Positions 27,129 to 36,591 are shown, counted from the first letter of the stretch. The stretch: 64,000 nucleotides of DNA from Chloroflexota bacterium (GCA_026710825.1 JAPOQH010000006.1:26773-90772), one strand, 5' to 3'. A program made the numbers and translations. Notes: generated by a model from the sequence alone, not told the origin.

Positions 27129-28142
27129 TTACAGCACGTGGTACATGAGGAGGTGGTCGCGCATGACGTCGGCGGCGAAGTCGTTGTTGACGTCGCGGAG
27201 GACGGAGTGGATGTGGTTGGCGCCGTCCTGGCGGTTGTCGTACTCGACGACGAAGTCGCCGCCGTGGAGGCGGTAGTAGTGGGGCTGCGCCCGGTCGACG
27301 GGTCCGCCCCAGGCGAGATGGATCTTCTCCAGGCCGCCCTCCCGCAGGGCGGTGAGCTTTTCCTCGGCGAGGTCGGCGCGGATGCGGGTGACGTACTCGC
27401 TGGCGAGGGTCATCAGCATTTCGCGCTGGGTGCCGGACATCGCGGTGGCGGGCAGGCCTTCCTCCTTCGGGAGGGACGCGCGGGACGAGTTGAACGTGAT
27501 GATGTCGGCGGGCGCCTCATCGTAGATGGTGGCGCGGCTCTTCTGGCCGGCGTCGAGGCTGTCCATGAGTTCAAGGGCGATGTCCTGGCTGTCGCCCAGG
27601 ATGCGGAGGCCCTGCTTGGGTCCCTTGGGAACCTCGGCGGGGTTCGCGCCGAAGAAGAATGGGGTCATGGACAGGACGCGGTCGGCCCAGACGCTGTAAT
27701 GGAGGGATACGTGGTGTCCTTCCACACGCCAGGCCCAAGGCTCCGCGTCGTTGGCGGGGTCGCCGAATATGGTCCAGGAGTAGAGCAGCGGATCGCGGAC
27801 GAAGGTAATGAGACCTCGCTCCTGTTCCAGCGGGCCCAGGACGGACTCATGGTCGATGATCAGCTGCGCCTTGCGGTTGGAGTCCTCGGTGAGGCCGGTG
27901 GCCATGAGAGCATAGGCCAGCTTGCGCTGCTCTTCGTTCATTTCCCGTAGCAGCAGACCATGGCGGTTCATCGGCGGGGAGTACCAGAAGATCCGCTCGC
28001 CGTCGTAGTAACTGAAACTGACAGCGGACTTCTGATTGGCGTCGAGGCTGTTCAGGAGCGCGAGGGCCGCTCCGCGCATTTCGGATGCGGCAGCCGAGTG
28101 GGTGTGTGGATGGTCATGGTCATGGGTGTGTGCCGTGGTCAT
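27129..28142 (-). CDS. DUF3500 domain protein with His-rich N-terminus
   Basis: 337 residues. The N-terminus is a histidine cluster (TTAHTHDHDHPHTH), likely metal-binding. The rest fits DUF3500: ALLNSLDANQKSAVSFSY, GERIFWYSPPMNRHGLLLRE, LEQERGLI-type segment, EGHHVSLHYSV with paired His, GAGQKS-type repeat LDAGQKSRATIYDEAP, and HYYRLHGGDFVVEYDN followed by NHIHSVLRD. The family is of unknown function. GGAGG lies 8 nt before ATG 28142; a start further upstream is unnecessary. There is no signal peptide, so it is probably cytoplasmic. Confidence 0.85.
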   Translation of the reverse strand: MTTAHTHDHDHPHTHSAAASEMRGAALALLNSLDANQKSAVSFSYYDGERIFWYSPPMNRHGLLLREMNEEQRKLAYALMATGLTEDSNRKAQLIIDHESVLGPLEQERGLITFVRDPLLYSWTIFGDPANDAEPWAWRVEGHHVSLHYSVWADRVLSMTPFFFGANPAEVPKGPKQGLRILGDSQDIALELMDSLDAGQKSRATIYDEAPADIITFNSSRASLPKEEGLPATAMSGTQREMLMTLASEYVTRIRADLAEEKLTALREGGLEKIHLAWGGPVDRAQPHYYRLHGGDFVVEYDNRQDGANHIHSVLRDVNNDFAADVMRDHLLMYHVL

Positions 28143-28223
28143 AGCGTGGTCCTCCGTGGGGAATCGCAAAGGGTATACTTAAAATGTGCGACAGTGTATG
28201 CGTCGCATTTCGCGGGTGTCAAA

Positions 28224-28703
28224 CTAGGCGCGGCGCTGGGCTGCGGTGCGCACCGACGCAAGGATGCGGCCGTAGGCATTGCAGCGGCATAGGTTGCCGG
28301 ACAGGGCTTCGCGGATTTCCGCTTCGGACGGGTGGGGGTTGGCATCCAGCAGGGCGCGGGCCGACATGACGAAGCCTGGGGTGCAGAAACCGCACTGGCC
28401 GCCGTCCTCGTCCAGGAACGCCTGCTGCAATGCAGAGAGTTCGCCCGAGGCGGCGAGACCTTCCACGGTGAGCACTTTGCGTCCGGAGGCGCGGACGGCG
28501 AGTACCTGGCACGCGTTGACCGCGGCGCCATCCAGCAGGATGGTGCAGGATCCGCACTCACCACGGTCGCAGCCGCGCTTGGCTCCGGTGAGGCCCAGCG
28601 AATCGCGCAGGACGTCGAGCAGTGACCAGTGGTGCGGCACGGAAATGGCGTGCTCGGAGCCGTTTACGGTGAGGGAGATGTTGGCGGTGTGTAGGCTGGT
28701 CAT
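28224..28703 (-). CDS. Molybdenum hydroxylase 2Fe-2S subunit (CoxS/XdhC-type)
   Basis: 159 residues with all eight cluster cysteines: C45, C50, C53 and C65 in the plant-ferredoxin-like domain (RGCDRGECGSC) and C104, C107, C139 and C141 in the helical domain (QCGFCTPGF, NLCRCNAYG). It passes electrons from the molybdenum centre to FAD in xanthine dehydrogenase or aldehyde oxidase-type enzymes. It is transcribed away from the large subunit, with 94 nt between starts, instead of in one operon with it, which is unusual. The start has no strong ribosome site. Confidence 0.95.
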   Translation of the reverse strand: MTSLHTANISLTVNGSEHAISVPHHWSLLDVLRDSLGLTGAKRGCDRGECGSCTILLDGAAVNACQVLAVRASGRKVLTVEGLAASGELSALQQAFLDEDGGQCGFCTPGFVMSARALLDANPHPSEAEIREALSGNLCRCNAYGRILASVRTAAQRRA

Positions 28704-28797
28704 GGTGGCTGGATCGTACAGCAGGGGCGGGAGGTGGGGCAATACGGAGGAAAGACGGTCGTTGACGGCGAACCGGGCCGTGGTTACCATCGCGGGC

Positions 28798-31122
28798 ATG
28801 ACCACGACTTTTCCATTGCCGTACAACACGGTGGGGCAGAGCGCGCCCCGGCGTGAGTTGCCGGACAAGCTTACCGGCGCGGCCGTGTACTCGGCGGACA
28901 TTTCGCTGCCGGGGATGCTGCACGGTGTGATTGTGCGGAGCCCGCATCCGCACGCGAACGTGCTGAGCGTGGATGCCTCTGATGCGCTGGCCCTGCCGGG
29001 AGTGCGCGCTGTGGTAACTCCAGCGGACGCTCCGGAGACCTGGCTGGCACCCGATATGCCCGTGTTGGATACGCGGGTGCGGTTTGCCGGGGATGAGGTG
29101 GCCGCTGTGGCCGCCGATGACCTGGACACCGCTCGCCGGGCGGCTTCGCTGGTACGCGTGGAATATGAGCCGCTGCCCTTTGTGACTGATCCGGTGGCTG
29201 CGCTGGAACCGGACGCGCCGCAGATTCATCCCGGCGGGAATCTGGCCATTCCAGAGCCATTGGAATTGGAGCGTGGGGACGTCGACGCGGGGTTTGCCGC
29301 CGCCGACATCATCCTGGAGGAGACCTACCATCTGCCGACGCACTCGGCGACGCCGCTGGAGCCCCGGGCCGCGCTGGCGGCATGGGACGGCGACCAACTG
29401 ACGGTTTGGAAATCTACGCGCGGCGTCCACGTGGACCGAGGGGTGTTGGCGAGCGTACTGAGGCTTGACGCCGGGCGGGTGCGGGTAATTGGGCCAAACA
29501 TGGGCGGCGGCTACGGCAACAAGGACGAAAGCCGGATAGCCGTGCTGGCGGCGATGCTGGCGCGCCGGGCGTCCCGGCCCGTGCGCATCGAGTATTCGCG
29601 GGAGGAGGAGTTTGTTGCGGGGCGCACGCGACACGGTGGACGGATTACCCTGCGGATCGGCGTGACGCAGGACGGAGACATCACCGCCATACACGGCGAC
29701 GCGATTCTGGACTCTGGCGCGTACCAGGCAACCGCACCGAACGTGGCGCGACGGACGGGACAAGGGATGCTGTACCTATACCGGTGCCCCAACGTGCGTT
29801 TCGACTGCAGACCGGTCGCCACCAACAAGCCGGTGGCTGGCAGTTACCGCGCCTTGGGGGCTCCGCAGGGCCATTTCGCGCTGGAGACGCTGATGGATCG
29901 GGCAGCGGAGGTCGTGGGGATGGACCCGCTGGCGTTCCGGCTACGCAACCGCGTTCCGCCGGAGGGGCAGGCGGGTCAGCGGGAGACGCCGCCGGACGAG
30001 ATTGTGGACGGACAGCCTTTGGAGGGTGGAATTCCCTTTTCCAGCAACGGGCTGGAGGAATGCCTGCGCCGGGGCGCCGCCGAGTTCGGCTGGGACGATC
30101 CGTTCGAGAACAACGACCCTGACGATCCGTTCATCCGGCGCGGGCGCGGCATGAGCATGATGATCTATCGCGGCGGCGTCGGGTTTGAAGCGGCGGCGGC
30201 GCTGTCGATCGACACTGACGGCAAAGTGAGGTTGATCAGCGGTGTCATTGACGTGGGCGAGGGCGCGGTAACCGTGCTGTGCCAGATGGCGGCGGAGGCC
30301 ATGTCGGTGGGTTATGAGGATGTGCTGCCGCACTTTGCTGACACCGAGGACACCCCCAATGCTCCGATCACCGCCGGGTCCACGGCGACCTTCGGTACGG
30401 GGACGGCGGTGTTGCGAGCGGCGGATCAGCTGCGCGCAAGGGTACTGCAAGCCGCCGCGGACCGGCTGGACGCGTCGGCCGAAGAACTGACCATCTCGGA
30501 CGGGGCGGTGTTGGTGAGCGGCCGTCCGGATCACCGGATCAGCTACGCGGAGTTGGCGCAGGCGGTGGGTCCGGAAACGCTGATCGGGGAGGCGGCGCTG
30601 TTTCCCGGCAGCACCGACTACATCGTCAACAGCTTTGGGGCGCACTTCTGCGAGGTGGAGGTGGATACCGCGACGGGACGGGTGCGGATCAACCGGTACG
30701 TGGCCGCGCACGATTCGGGGCGCATCATCAATCCACGGACGGCACTTAATCAAGCGGAAGGGGCGATTTCGCAAATGCTGGGCTTCGCCCTCAGCGAGGA
30801 ACTGATCACGGACACGCCGACGGGGGTTACGCTGAACGGCAGTTACCTGGAGCACAAAAGCCCGACCATCCAGGATTTCCCGAGCATCACGACGATCTTT
30901 GCCGACGTGGTGGACCCGGTGGGTCCGATGGGGGCCAAGGCGCTGGGGGAGGTGCCGGCCGTGGGAGTCGCGCCGGCGATTGCGAACGCCCTGTACGATG
31001 CCATCGGGGTGCGGTTCACACGGTTGCCGATCACGCCGGACCGGGTGCTGGACGCGCTGGGGCGGCGGGAGGATACTCCCGCCGCAGGGATACCGTCAGA
31101 AGACGCCCCGCCAAGTGGTTAG
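28798..31122 (+). CDS. Molybdenum hydroxylase large (molybdopterin-binding) subunit
   Basis: 774 residues of the xanthine dehydrogenase/aldehyde oxidase family. Motifs include KLTGAAVYSADI, EPRAALAAW, GPNMGGGYGNKDESR, the loop GSYRALGAPQGHFALE in front of the molybdenum, HDSGRIINP and KALGEVPAVGVAPAIANA with the catalytic glutamate. It hydroxylates purines, N-heterocycles or aldehydes; the loop does not match CO dehydrogenase (AYRCSFR). ATG 28798 fits the homologous start, but an in-frame TTG at 28762 has GGAGG 11 nt upstream and would add 12 residues. The stop overlaps the protease gene coming from the other strand. Confidence 0.93.
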   Translation: MTTTFPLPYNTVGQSAPRRELPDKLTGAAVYSADISLPGMLHGVIVRSPHPHANVLSVDASDALALPGVRAVVTPADAPETWLAPDMPVLDTRVRFAGDEVAAVAADDLDTARRAASLVRVEYEPLPFVTDPVAALEPDAPQIHPGGNLAIPEPLELERGDVDAGFAAADIILEETYHLPTHSATPLEPRAALAAWDGDQLTVWKSTRGVHVDRGVLASVLRLDAGRVRVIGPNMGGGYGNKDESRIAVLAAMLARRASRPVRIEYSREEEFVAGRTRHGGRITLRIGVTQDGDITAIHGDAILDSGAYQATAPNVARRTGQGMLYLYRCPNVRFDCRPVATNKPVAGSYRALGAPQGHFALETLMDRAAEVVGMDPLAFRLRNRVPPEGQAGQRETPPDEIVDGQPLEGGIPFSSNGLEECLRRGAAEFGWDDPFENNDPDDPFIRRGRGMSMMIYRGGVGFEAAAALSIDTDGKVRLISGVIDVGEGAVTVLCQMAAEAMSVGYEDVLPHFADTEDTPNAPITAGSTATFGTGTAVLRAADQLRARVLQAAADRLDASAEELTISDGAVLVSGRPDHRISYAELAQAVGPETLIGEAALFPGSTDYIVNSFGAHFCEVEVDTATGRVRINRYVAAHDSGRIINPRTALNQAEGAISQMLGFALSEELITDTPTGVTLNGSYLEHKSPTIQDFPSITTIFADVVDPVGPMGAKALGEVPAVGVAPAIANALYDAIGVRFTRLPITPDRVLDALGRREDTPAAGIPSEDAPPSG

Positions 31123-31499
31123 AGAGGTCCGCCCCAACCAAATCGTAATGCGGGTACTGGTATAAGTTCTTGTGCTACCGGATCAACTGCCAATTTGAAG
31201 AATTCAAGCGTCGTCGCACCAAGCAGAAAGTGGCGGTCCGGCCCAAAGATTACTGGGCAGATTCTGGTCGTATCGCCAATGCGAATGGCCGCTTCGCCGT
31301 AGCTACGCACATCGGTCTCGCCATTGGCATACCGGCACGGATACGTCCCTTCGGGTTCAATATGCAGTTCTTCGAGCAGGGATGCCGGAAACATGGAATC
31401 CGACGCACCAGTATCGACGACCGCATCTACGGGACGCAAATCTCCACCTGGTATCGCAGGGTGGCCAATATGAACCGGTACGCTGAAATAGCCCATCAT
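31119..31499 (-). CDS. Retroviral-type aspartic protease-like protein
   Basis: About 126 residues: FSVPVHIGHP, the active-site motif VDAVVDTGASDSMFP, then ELHIEPEGT and LLGATTLEFFKLAVDP, which corresponds to the family's second conserved Gly-Ala strand. Bacterial proteins of this type are single-domain, presumably homodimeric pepsin-fold proteases of unknown substrate. Start choice is uncertain among ATGs at 31517, 31499 and 31496; GGGGAG favours the latter two. It is inserted on the opposite strand between the two larger molybdenum hydroxylase genes and shares a TTAG stop overlap with the large subunit gene. Confidence 0.8.
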   Translation of the reverse strand: MMGYFSVPVHIGHPAIPGGDLRPVDAVVDTGASDSMFPASLLEELHIEPEGTYPCRYANGETDVRSYGEAAIRIGDTTRICPVIFGPDRHFLLGATTLEFFKLAVDPVAQELIPVPALRFGWGGPL

Positions 31500-31699
31500 G
31501 CTCCCCGTGGTCGGCATTTGATTGGTAACTGGTGTTGCATAAGTTTTGAAATCAGAGTTGAGGGGAGGTTGACGTATATCATTGTGCCATAGACATGTCA
31601 ATGATGACACTCACGGTTTGAGAAATCATTCAGCACGACCGCCCTGGCGCATTTGAAATACTATATAGCCATGCGCACGGGTATAGATGAGGACTGCCA

Positions 31700-32689
31700 A
31701 TGACGTTTCGACTGGTTCAAGCGACTTCTCTGGCGGAGGCTTGCGCACTGCTTTCCGATGCACCCGACGCCGTTCCGGTGGCCGGCGGGACTGACCTGTT
31801 GTCCGAGATTCGGGATGGGACTGCGATGCCGGACGTGCTGGTTTCGTTGGATTCGATCGCCGATGCCGGGATGAATGGGATCGTCGATACCGCGGACGGT
31901 GGGTTGCGCATTGGGGCGTTGGCGACGATTGCGGAGATTGCCGACCACGACGGCATCCACGAGCGTTACGCCGCGTTGTGCCAGGCTGCTGCCGGGCTGG
32001 CGACGCCGCAGGTGCGGAACCTGGGCACGCTGGGCGGGAATCTGAACCAACGGCCCCGTTGCTGGTACTACCGGCATCCGCTGACGGTGTGCCTGAAGCG
32101 CGGGGGCGACCGTTGTTTCGCGGTGCAGGGGGTTGGCAAGTACCTTTGCATCACCGGCGGGGACCGGTGTTTCATCGTGCATCCATCGGACGCGGCGGTG
32201 GCGCTGGCCGCTTTGGGGGCGTCGGTGACCATCGCTGCGAGCGACGGGCAGCGAGATGTTCCAATCGAGGAGTACTTTGTGGGTCCCGACGTGGATTTGA
32301 TGCGGGAGAATATTTTGCGGCCTGGAGAACTGTTGACGGCGGTGACGCTGCCGCCGGCACCCGTGGGTCAGCGCAGCGTTTACCTGAAGGCGCAGGAACG
32401 GGAGTCTGGTGATTTTGCGCTGGTGAGCGTGGCAGCGGCTTTGACCATCAGCGATGCCGTGGTAGCGGACGCGTCGGTGGTACTGGGCGGCGTTGCACCG
32501 ACGCCGTACCGAGCCAGTGGCACGGAGGAGTATCTGCGAGGGCGAGCGGCAGCGGATGTGGACACCGCCGCGGCTGGGGCGGTTGCCGTTGCGGACCCGC
32601 GACCATTGCCGGACAACGCTTACAAGGTGCCGATGGCGGCGAACCTGGTGAATCGGGCAATTGCGGTGCTGCTGGGTGGTAATTCCTGA
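31700..32689 (+). CDS. Molybdenum hydroxylase FAD-binding subunit (CoxM/PaoB-type)
   Basis: 329 residues. The FAD-binding PCMH domain is marked by VPVAGGTDLL and TPQVRNLGTLGGNL, and the CO-dehydrogenase flavoprotein C-terminal domain by AQERESGDFALVSVAAAL. Between them, RPRCWYYRHPLTVCLKRGG and DRCFAVQGVGKYLC provide extra cysteines like those holding the additional 4Fe-4S cluster in PaoB-type subunits. It passes electrons from the 2Fe-2S clusters to the final acceptor. GAGG lies 7 nt before ATG. It is separated from the large subunit by the protease gene and about 200 bp. Confidence 0.92.
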   Translation: MTFRLVQATSLAEACALLSDAPDAVPVAGGTDLLSEIRDGTAMPDVLVSLDSIADAGMNGIVDTADGGLRIGALATIAEIADHDGIHERYAALCQAAAGLATPQVRNLGTLGGNLNQRPRCWYYRHPLTVCLKRGGDRCFAVQGVGKYLCITGGDRCFIVHPSDAAVALAALGASVTIAASDGQRDVPIEEYFVGPDVDLMRENILRPGELLTAVTLPPAPVGQRSVYLKAQERESGDFALVSVAAALTISDAVVADASVVLGGVAPTPYRASGTEEYLRGRAAADVDTAAAGAVAVADPRPLPDNAYKVPMAANLVNRAIAVLLGGNS

Positions 32690-33052
32690 CGACCGCTGGA
32701 TCCGAACAGGGGTAGGCTGCTGCAATGTGGGCGGGATGCGCCGGTGATAACGGAGCCCTGCTGCCGACGCACTCTGCGGTCGGACGTTAGGAGCCGTCGA
32801 GCAGACCTGGCGATAGTTTTGCCACCCCACGCGCTGTCATCCGGCAGGGTAAATCCAACGTCGCTTACGGGATAGATTTTCTGGATTACCGCTTGGCGCC
32901 GGAATGACAGATCAACTCAGGAAAGGGTCTCCTCAAGCCTGCTGCCCTACCCACGACACTGGTTCCGTACTATACTGCCGACGGCGACGGTGGGGCGAGT
33001 TATGTAACCACCGGGCCGTACACATCCCACATCAGCGATCTAAGGAGGCGTT
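32690..33052. other. 363-bp intergenic region
   Basis: No gene is visible. It contains a degenerate GGATTnCCG/CCGGAATGAC element at about 32882-32908 and a TATACT box near 32970 that may belong to the promoter of the next gene. Confidence 0.45.
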
Positions 33053-33373
33053 ATGACGCAGCCCGCAGCCCGAACCGTAATGCAGGAAATTTCCCCCAAG
33101 CTGGCCGAGTTGTCGGCCGACGTGCTGTTCGGAGACGTTTGGGAGCGCCCCGAACTCTCGAAGCGCGACCGCAGTTTGATCACCGTGGCGACGCTCACCG
33201 CGCTGTACCGCACCGACCAGCTTCGCGGACACATCGGCCGCGCGCTGGACAACGGCGTGACCCGCGACGAGATCTCCGAGGTAATCGCGCACATGGCGTT
33301 CTACGCCGGCTGGCCGGTTGCCGCGAATGCCGTTCGCGTGGCCAAGGAAGTGTTTGACGAGCGCGGCGTCTAG
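33053..33373 (+). CDS. Carboxymuconolactone decarboxylase (AhpD-like) family protein
   Basis: 106 residues fitting the single-domain family: VWERPELSKRDRSLITVATL, then LRGHIGRALDNGVTRDEI, EVIAHMAFYAGWPVAANAV. The CxxC of peroxidase-type AhpD proteins is missing, so a decarboxylase-like or unknown role is more likely than peroxidase activity. AAGGAGG lies 6 nt before ATG. It precedes the ThDP enzyme on the same strand by 129 nt, separated by a palindrome. Confidence 0.88.
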   Translation: MTQPAARTVMQEISPKLAELSADVLFGDVWERPELSKRDRSLITVATLTALYRTDQLRGHIGRALDNGVTRDEISEVIAHMAFYAGWPVAANAVRVAKEVFDERGV

Positions 33374-33456
33374 ATACCAGCGCAGCCCGTCGATTTCCCC
33401 TCTCAGACCCATGGAAAGGGTCGGCTTGAGAGGGCGACCATTCACTCTCACCCCAG

Positions 33457-33479
33457 CCCTCTCCCATCCAGGGAGAGGG
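33457..33479. repeat. CCCTCTCCC palindrome, copy 2
   Basis: Identical 9-bp arms to the copy at 5524, with loop ATCCA, in the gap between the carboxymuconolactone decarboxylase and ThDP enzyme genes. Confidence 0.75.
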
Positions 33480-33502
33480 AATATTAAACAGGAGGCAATG
33501 TC

Positions 33503-35176
33503 ATGCCCAGAATGACCGGCGCCCGATTTCTCGCGGAAACACTGCGCGAGTACGGTGTAACGCACGTTTTCTTTGTCCCGGCGATCATCCGCCGCGCCCT
33601 CGTCGAGATGGAGGATGTAGGCATCCAACGGATCATCTCCCACGGTGAGAAATCGGCGGCGTACATGGCCGACGCGTACGCGCGGGTGACCGGCAAGCCC
33701 GGGCTTTGCTTCGCGCAGTCCGTGGGAGCGGCCAACCTGGCCGCCGGATTGCAGGATGCGTACCTGGGCGTTTCGCCGGTGATCGCGATCACCGGACACC
33801 GGCCGCCGATGCACCGGCACAGGAACTCGTACCAGGAGATCGAGCATTCCAAGCCGTTTGCCTCGGTCACCAAGTACAGCGCCGAGGTCGAGACGGTGGA
33901 GCAACTGCCCCACCTGCTGCGGCAGGCGTTCCGCGAGGTTACGACGGGACAGACGCTGCCGGCGCACCTGGACTTCTCGGGCATCTCCGGAGACGTGATC
34001 ACGGACGGCGAACTGGATATTGACGTGATCGTGGAAGAGCCGTTCACCCAGCGGCCGGCGTTCCGTCCCGAGCCGGAGCCGGAACGAGTCCGTGAGGCGG
34101 CACGGATACTGTCGCAGGCGGAGCGTCCCGTGATTGTGGCCGGCGGCGGCGTGACGGCGTCTGGTGCCGAGGCCGAGGTGGTGCGACTGGCTGAGATGCT
34201 GAACATTCCGGTGGCCACGGCGCTGAACGCCAAGGGCTGCATACCCGAGAATCACCCGCTGTCGGTCGGCGTGGTGGGCAGCTACTCGCGCTGGTCCGCC
34301 AACCGTGTGGTGTCCGAGGCCGACCTGGTGCTGTTCATCGGGAGCCATACGGGCAGCCAGGTGACGCTGGACTGGAGGCTGCCGGCGGAGGGCACGCCGA
34401 CCATCCAGATCGACATCGACGCCAGCGAACTGGGCCGGTCGTATGCCGGCGGATACGGGCTGCTGGGCGACGCCAAGCGGACGCTGGAACGGCTCATCGA
34501 CGTACTGGAGCCCACCGGCGGCAACGCCGGCTGGGTGTCGCAGGCACAGGAGCACGTGCAGAACTGGCGGGATGAGCACGAGGATGTGCTCAATTCCGAC
34601 GCCGTTCCGATTCGGCCTGAGCGGCTTTGCCAGGAACTGACCAACTTCCTGCCGTCGGACGCAGTTTTGCTGGCCGACACGGGCCACGCGGGCATCTGGA
34701 CGGGCAGCATGGTGGAAATGCACCACCCCGACCAGTCATACCTGCGGGCCGCGGGTTCGCTGGGCTGGGGGCTGCCGGCCGCGCTGGGCGCCAAGTGCGG
34801 CGTGCCAGACCGCCCGGTGGTGTGCTGGACCGGCGACGGCGGCATGTGGTACCACATCGGCGAGCTCGAGACCGCAGTGCGCTATGGCATCAACGCGGTG
34901 ATCGTGGTGCACAACAACGGCGGCCTGAACCAGGTCCGGCGGGGCGACGAGTCCGCCTCCATCGGGCGCGAGGGCGGCAATCCTGACGAACTGTGGCGGT
35001 TCACCGACACCAACTTCGCGCAGATTGCTGAGTCCATGGGCGCGTTGGGCATCAGGGTGACCGATCCGAACCAAATCAACTCCGCGCTGGACCAGGCGGT
35101 GAGCGCGAACCGCCCGACGGTGGTGGACATCGTCAGCGACGGGGACGTTGCCGCCGCGCCGCCATGGGGACCGTAG
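33503..35176 (+). CDS. Thiamine diphosphate-dependent enzyme (acetolactate synthase-like)
   Basis: 557 residues with the three domains of the family: the Pyr domain with the activating glutamate in ISHGEKSAAYMADAYAR at about 48, a central domain (RPVIVAGGGVTASGAEAEVV), and the PP domain with the ThDP/metal motif TGDGGMWYHIG ending in VHNNGGLN. It joins or splits 2-keto acids. No regulatory subunit gene is adjacent and the sequence is not close to IlvB, so benzoylformate decarboxylase, sulfoacetaldehyde acetyltransferase or oxalyl-CoA decarboxylase relatives are possible. CAGGAGG precedes the ATG by 8 nt. Confidence 0.85.
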   Translation: MPRMTGARFLAETLREYGVTHVFFVPAIIRRALVEMEDVGIQRIISHGEKSAAYMADAYARVTGKPGLCFAQSVGAANLAAGLQDAYLGVSPVIAITGHRPPMHRHRNSYQEIEHSKPFASVTKYSAEVETVEQLPHLLRQAFREVTTGQTLPAHLDFSGISGDVITDGELDIDVIVEEPFTQRPAFRPEPEPERVREAARILSQAERPVIVAGGGVTASGAEAEVVRLAEMLNIPVATALNAKGCIPENHPLSVGVVGSYSRWSANRVVSEADLVLFIGSHTGSQVTLDWRLPAEGTPTIQIDIDASELGRSYAGGYGLLGDAKRTLERLIDVLEPTGGNAGWVSQAQEHVQNWRDEHEDVLNSDAVPIRPERLCQELTNFLPSDAVLLADTGHAGIWTGSMVEMHHPDQSYLRAAGSLGWGLPAALGAKCGVPDRPVVCWTGDGGMWYHIGELETAVRYGINAVIVVHNNGGLNQVRRGDESASIGREGGNPDELWRFTDTNFAQIAESMGALGIRVTDPNQINSALDQAVSANRPTVVDIVSDGDVAAAPPWGP

Positions 35177-35200
35177 TCATACCCGAGCTACGCGGGGTCT

Positions 35201-35238
35201 CGGAGGTATGGTCAACGATCCGGTTGACCATACCTCCG
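35201..35238. terminator. Bidirectional terminator hairpin between convergent genes
   Basis: Perfect 16-bp arms CGGAGGTATGGTCAAC and GTTGACCATACCTCCG with a 6-nt loop, lying 24 nt after the ThDP enzyme stop and 18 nt after the stop of the gene coming from the right. There is no long T-run, so it may be Rho-assisted. Confidence 0.75.
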
Positions 35239-35256
35239 ATCAGTTGTGGCCGAGCG

Positions 35257-36591
35257 CTAGGGCTTGGTACCCACCGCGCAGTGGAACGGCGTCGATATGA
35301 AGAAGGTGCCGTCGGACTCCGCCTGCGCGACGGCCGTTCGCCATTCTTCGGCTTCCTCGGGAGTCAGCGTGGGCAGGATGCCTCCCTGCAGGAACCGGAG
35401 GCGTATCGGCTCTGAGAAAGTGCTGATGAACGGGAACATCCTGGTATCTTCCAATCCCAGTCCCGCAAAGCGGCGATAGAGGGACGAATCGTCGCAACCG
35501 TCGGGATGGCCCGGGTCGTCAACCCACGGCGGCGACTCTATCCTGGCCTTCAAGGCTGGACTCAAGGACAGGTTGACCCACCGGTTCATGTCGTGGGCGT
35601 GGCCCAAAACCGCGATCCTTCCGCCCGGTTTGGCGACCCTCACCATCTCCGGCAGCATGCGGTCCGCGTTGACGCGCTGGATCACGGTGCTGGAAAAGAC
35701 CACATCCGTGCTGTTGTCGTCGAAAGGCAGGGACTCGGCGCTGCCCTCCCTGAAACTGACCACATTCTCCATACCGTCACGCCGGGCGATTTCCGCCGCC
35801 TCCCGGAGGAAGAAAGCATTGACGTCCACGCCGGCTATCGGGTTGGCGTTGCCCGTCTGGCGAGCCACCCATCGGCATAGCACGCCGGTGCCGCAGCCGA
35901 CTTCGAGGACGCTTTCGCCGGGTTGGATCGCCGCCGCGGCGATGAGGCTACCCACCGCGGACAGGTAGCCCGGCGTGCGTCCCCTGGATTCCAGGCTGGC
36001 GACCATGCCCAAAGCGGGTCCGGTCAGGGTCACCACGCAGTACCGTTCGGTTAGAGCCGCAACGACGGGGTCCCACTGGGCGGGCGCCGCGCCAAGGGGG
36101 AGCAACACCAGCGCCGGCCCCGAACCCGCGACCTTGTAAAAGACGCCGCCAACCTCGCCGTCCTGAACCGGATGAGAAACGGCGGATGGTCCACCCTTGG
36201 CGCCGTTACCGGCCAGAAAGTCCAGCATCGGTCCGGCGAAATCGTTGCCGCGCTCGGCCGCGATGTCGGCATAGTTATTTGCGTACACGTAATCCGGCAG
36301 GGTGACCATCGACGCCGAGGGGAGACCAGCCATGTTGCGGTTGATGGTCTCCGTCGCGCCGCCCCGGTCGCCGTTGAACACCAGCAATCTCGCATCCAGA
36401 CTGGCCAGCGCCGACGCGTCGAAACCCAGGGGGCAGACCAGGGTCAGGGAAGCGACCGAATCGGGGAACCTGGCCACCATCCCGTACCAGTCGTTCAGAT
36501 TGCGAGAAGCAAAGTGGGCCCGTTCGATGCCCAAACGCCGCAAAACCTCAACTATTCTCTCTTCAACGGGAGTGTCGATCTGGGTGGTCAT
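35257..36591 (-). CDS. Fusion of alpha/beta-hydrolase-like segments with a class I methyltransferase
   Basis: 444 residues. Residues about 225-400 are a methyltransferase: VLEVGCGTGVLCRWVAR, AGVDVNAFFLREA, EGSAESLPFDDNS, FSSTVIQRV and KPGGRIAVLGH. The first 200 residues look like alpha/beta-hydrolase pieces in swapped order: RLGIERAHFASRNLNDWYGM then FPDSVASLTLVCP (normally after the nucleophile elbow), followed by VFYKVAGSGPALVLLPLGAA and QWDPVV (normally N-terminal). The nucleophile motif GxSxG is not visible, so hydrolase activity is doubtful. Substrate unknown. The start at 36591 is the first ATG, without a clear ribosome site. Confidence 0.78.
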   Translation of the reverse strand: MTTQIDTPVEERIVEVLRRLGIERAHFASRNLNDWYGMVARFPDSVASLTLVCPLGFDASALASLDARLLVFNGDRGGATETINRNMAGLPSASMVTLPDYVYANNYADIAAERGNDFAGPMLDFLAGNGAKGGPSAVSHPVQDGEVGGVFYKVAGSGPALVLLPLGAAPAQWDPVVAALTERYCVVTLTGPALGMVASLESRGRTPGYLSAVGSLIAAAAIQPGESVLEVGCGTGVLCRWVARQTGNANPIAGVDVNAFFLREAAEIARRDGMENVVSFREGSAESLPFDDNSTDVVFSSTVIQRVNADRMLPEMVRVAKPGGRIAVLGHAHDMNRWVNLSLSPALKARIESPPWVDDPGHPDGCDDSSLYRRFAGLGLEDTRMFPFISTFSEPIRLRFLQGGILPTLTPEEAEEWRTAVAQAESDGTFFISTPFHCAVGTKP

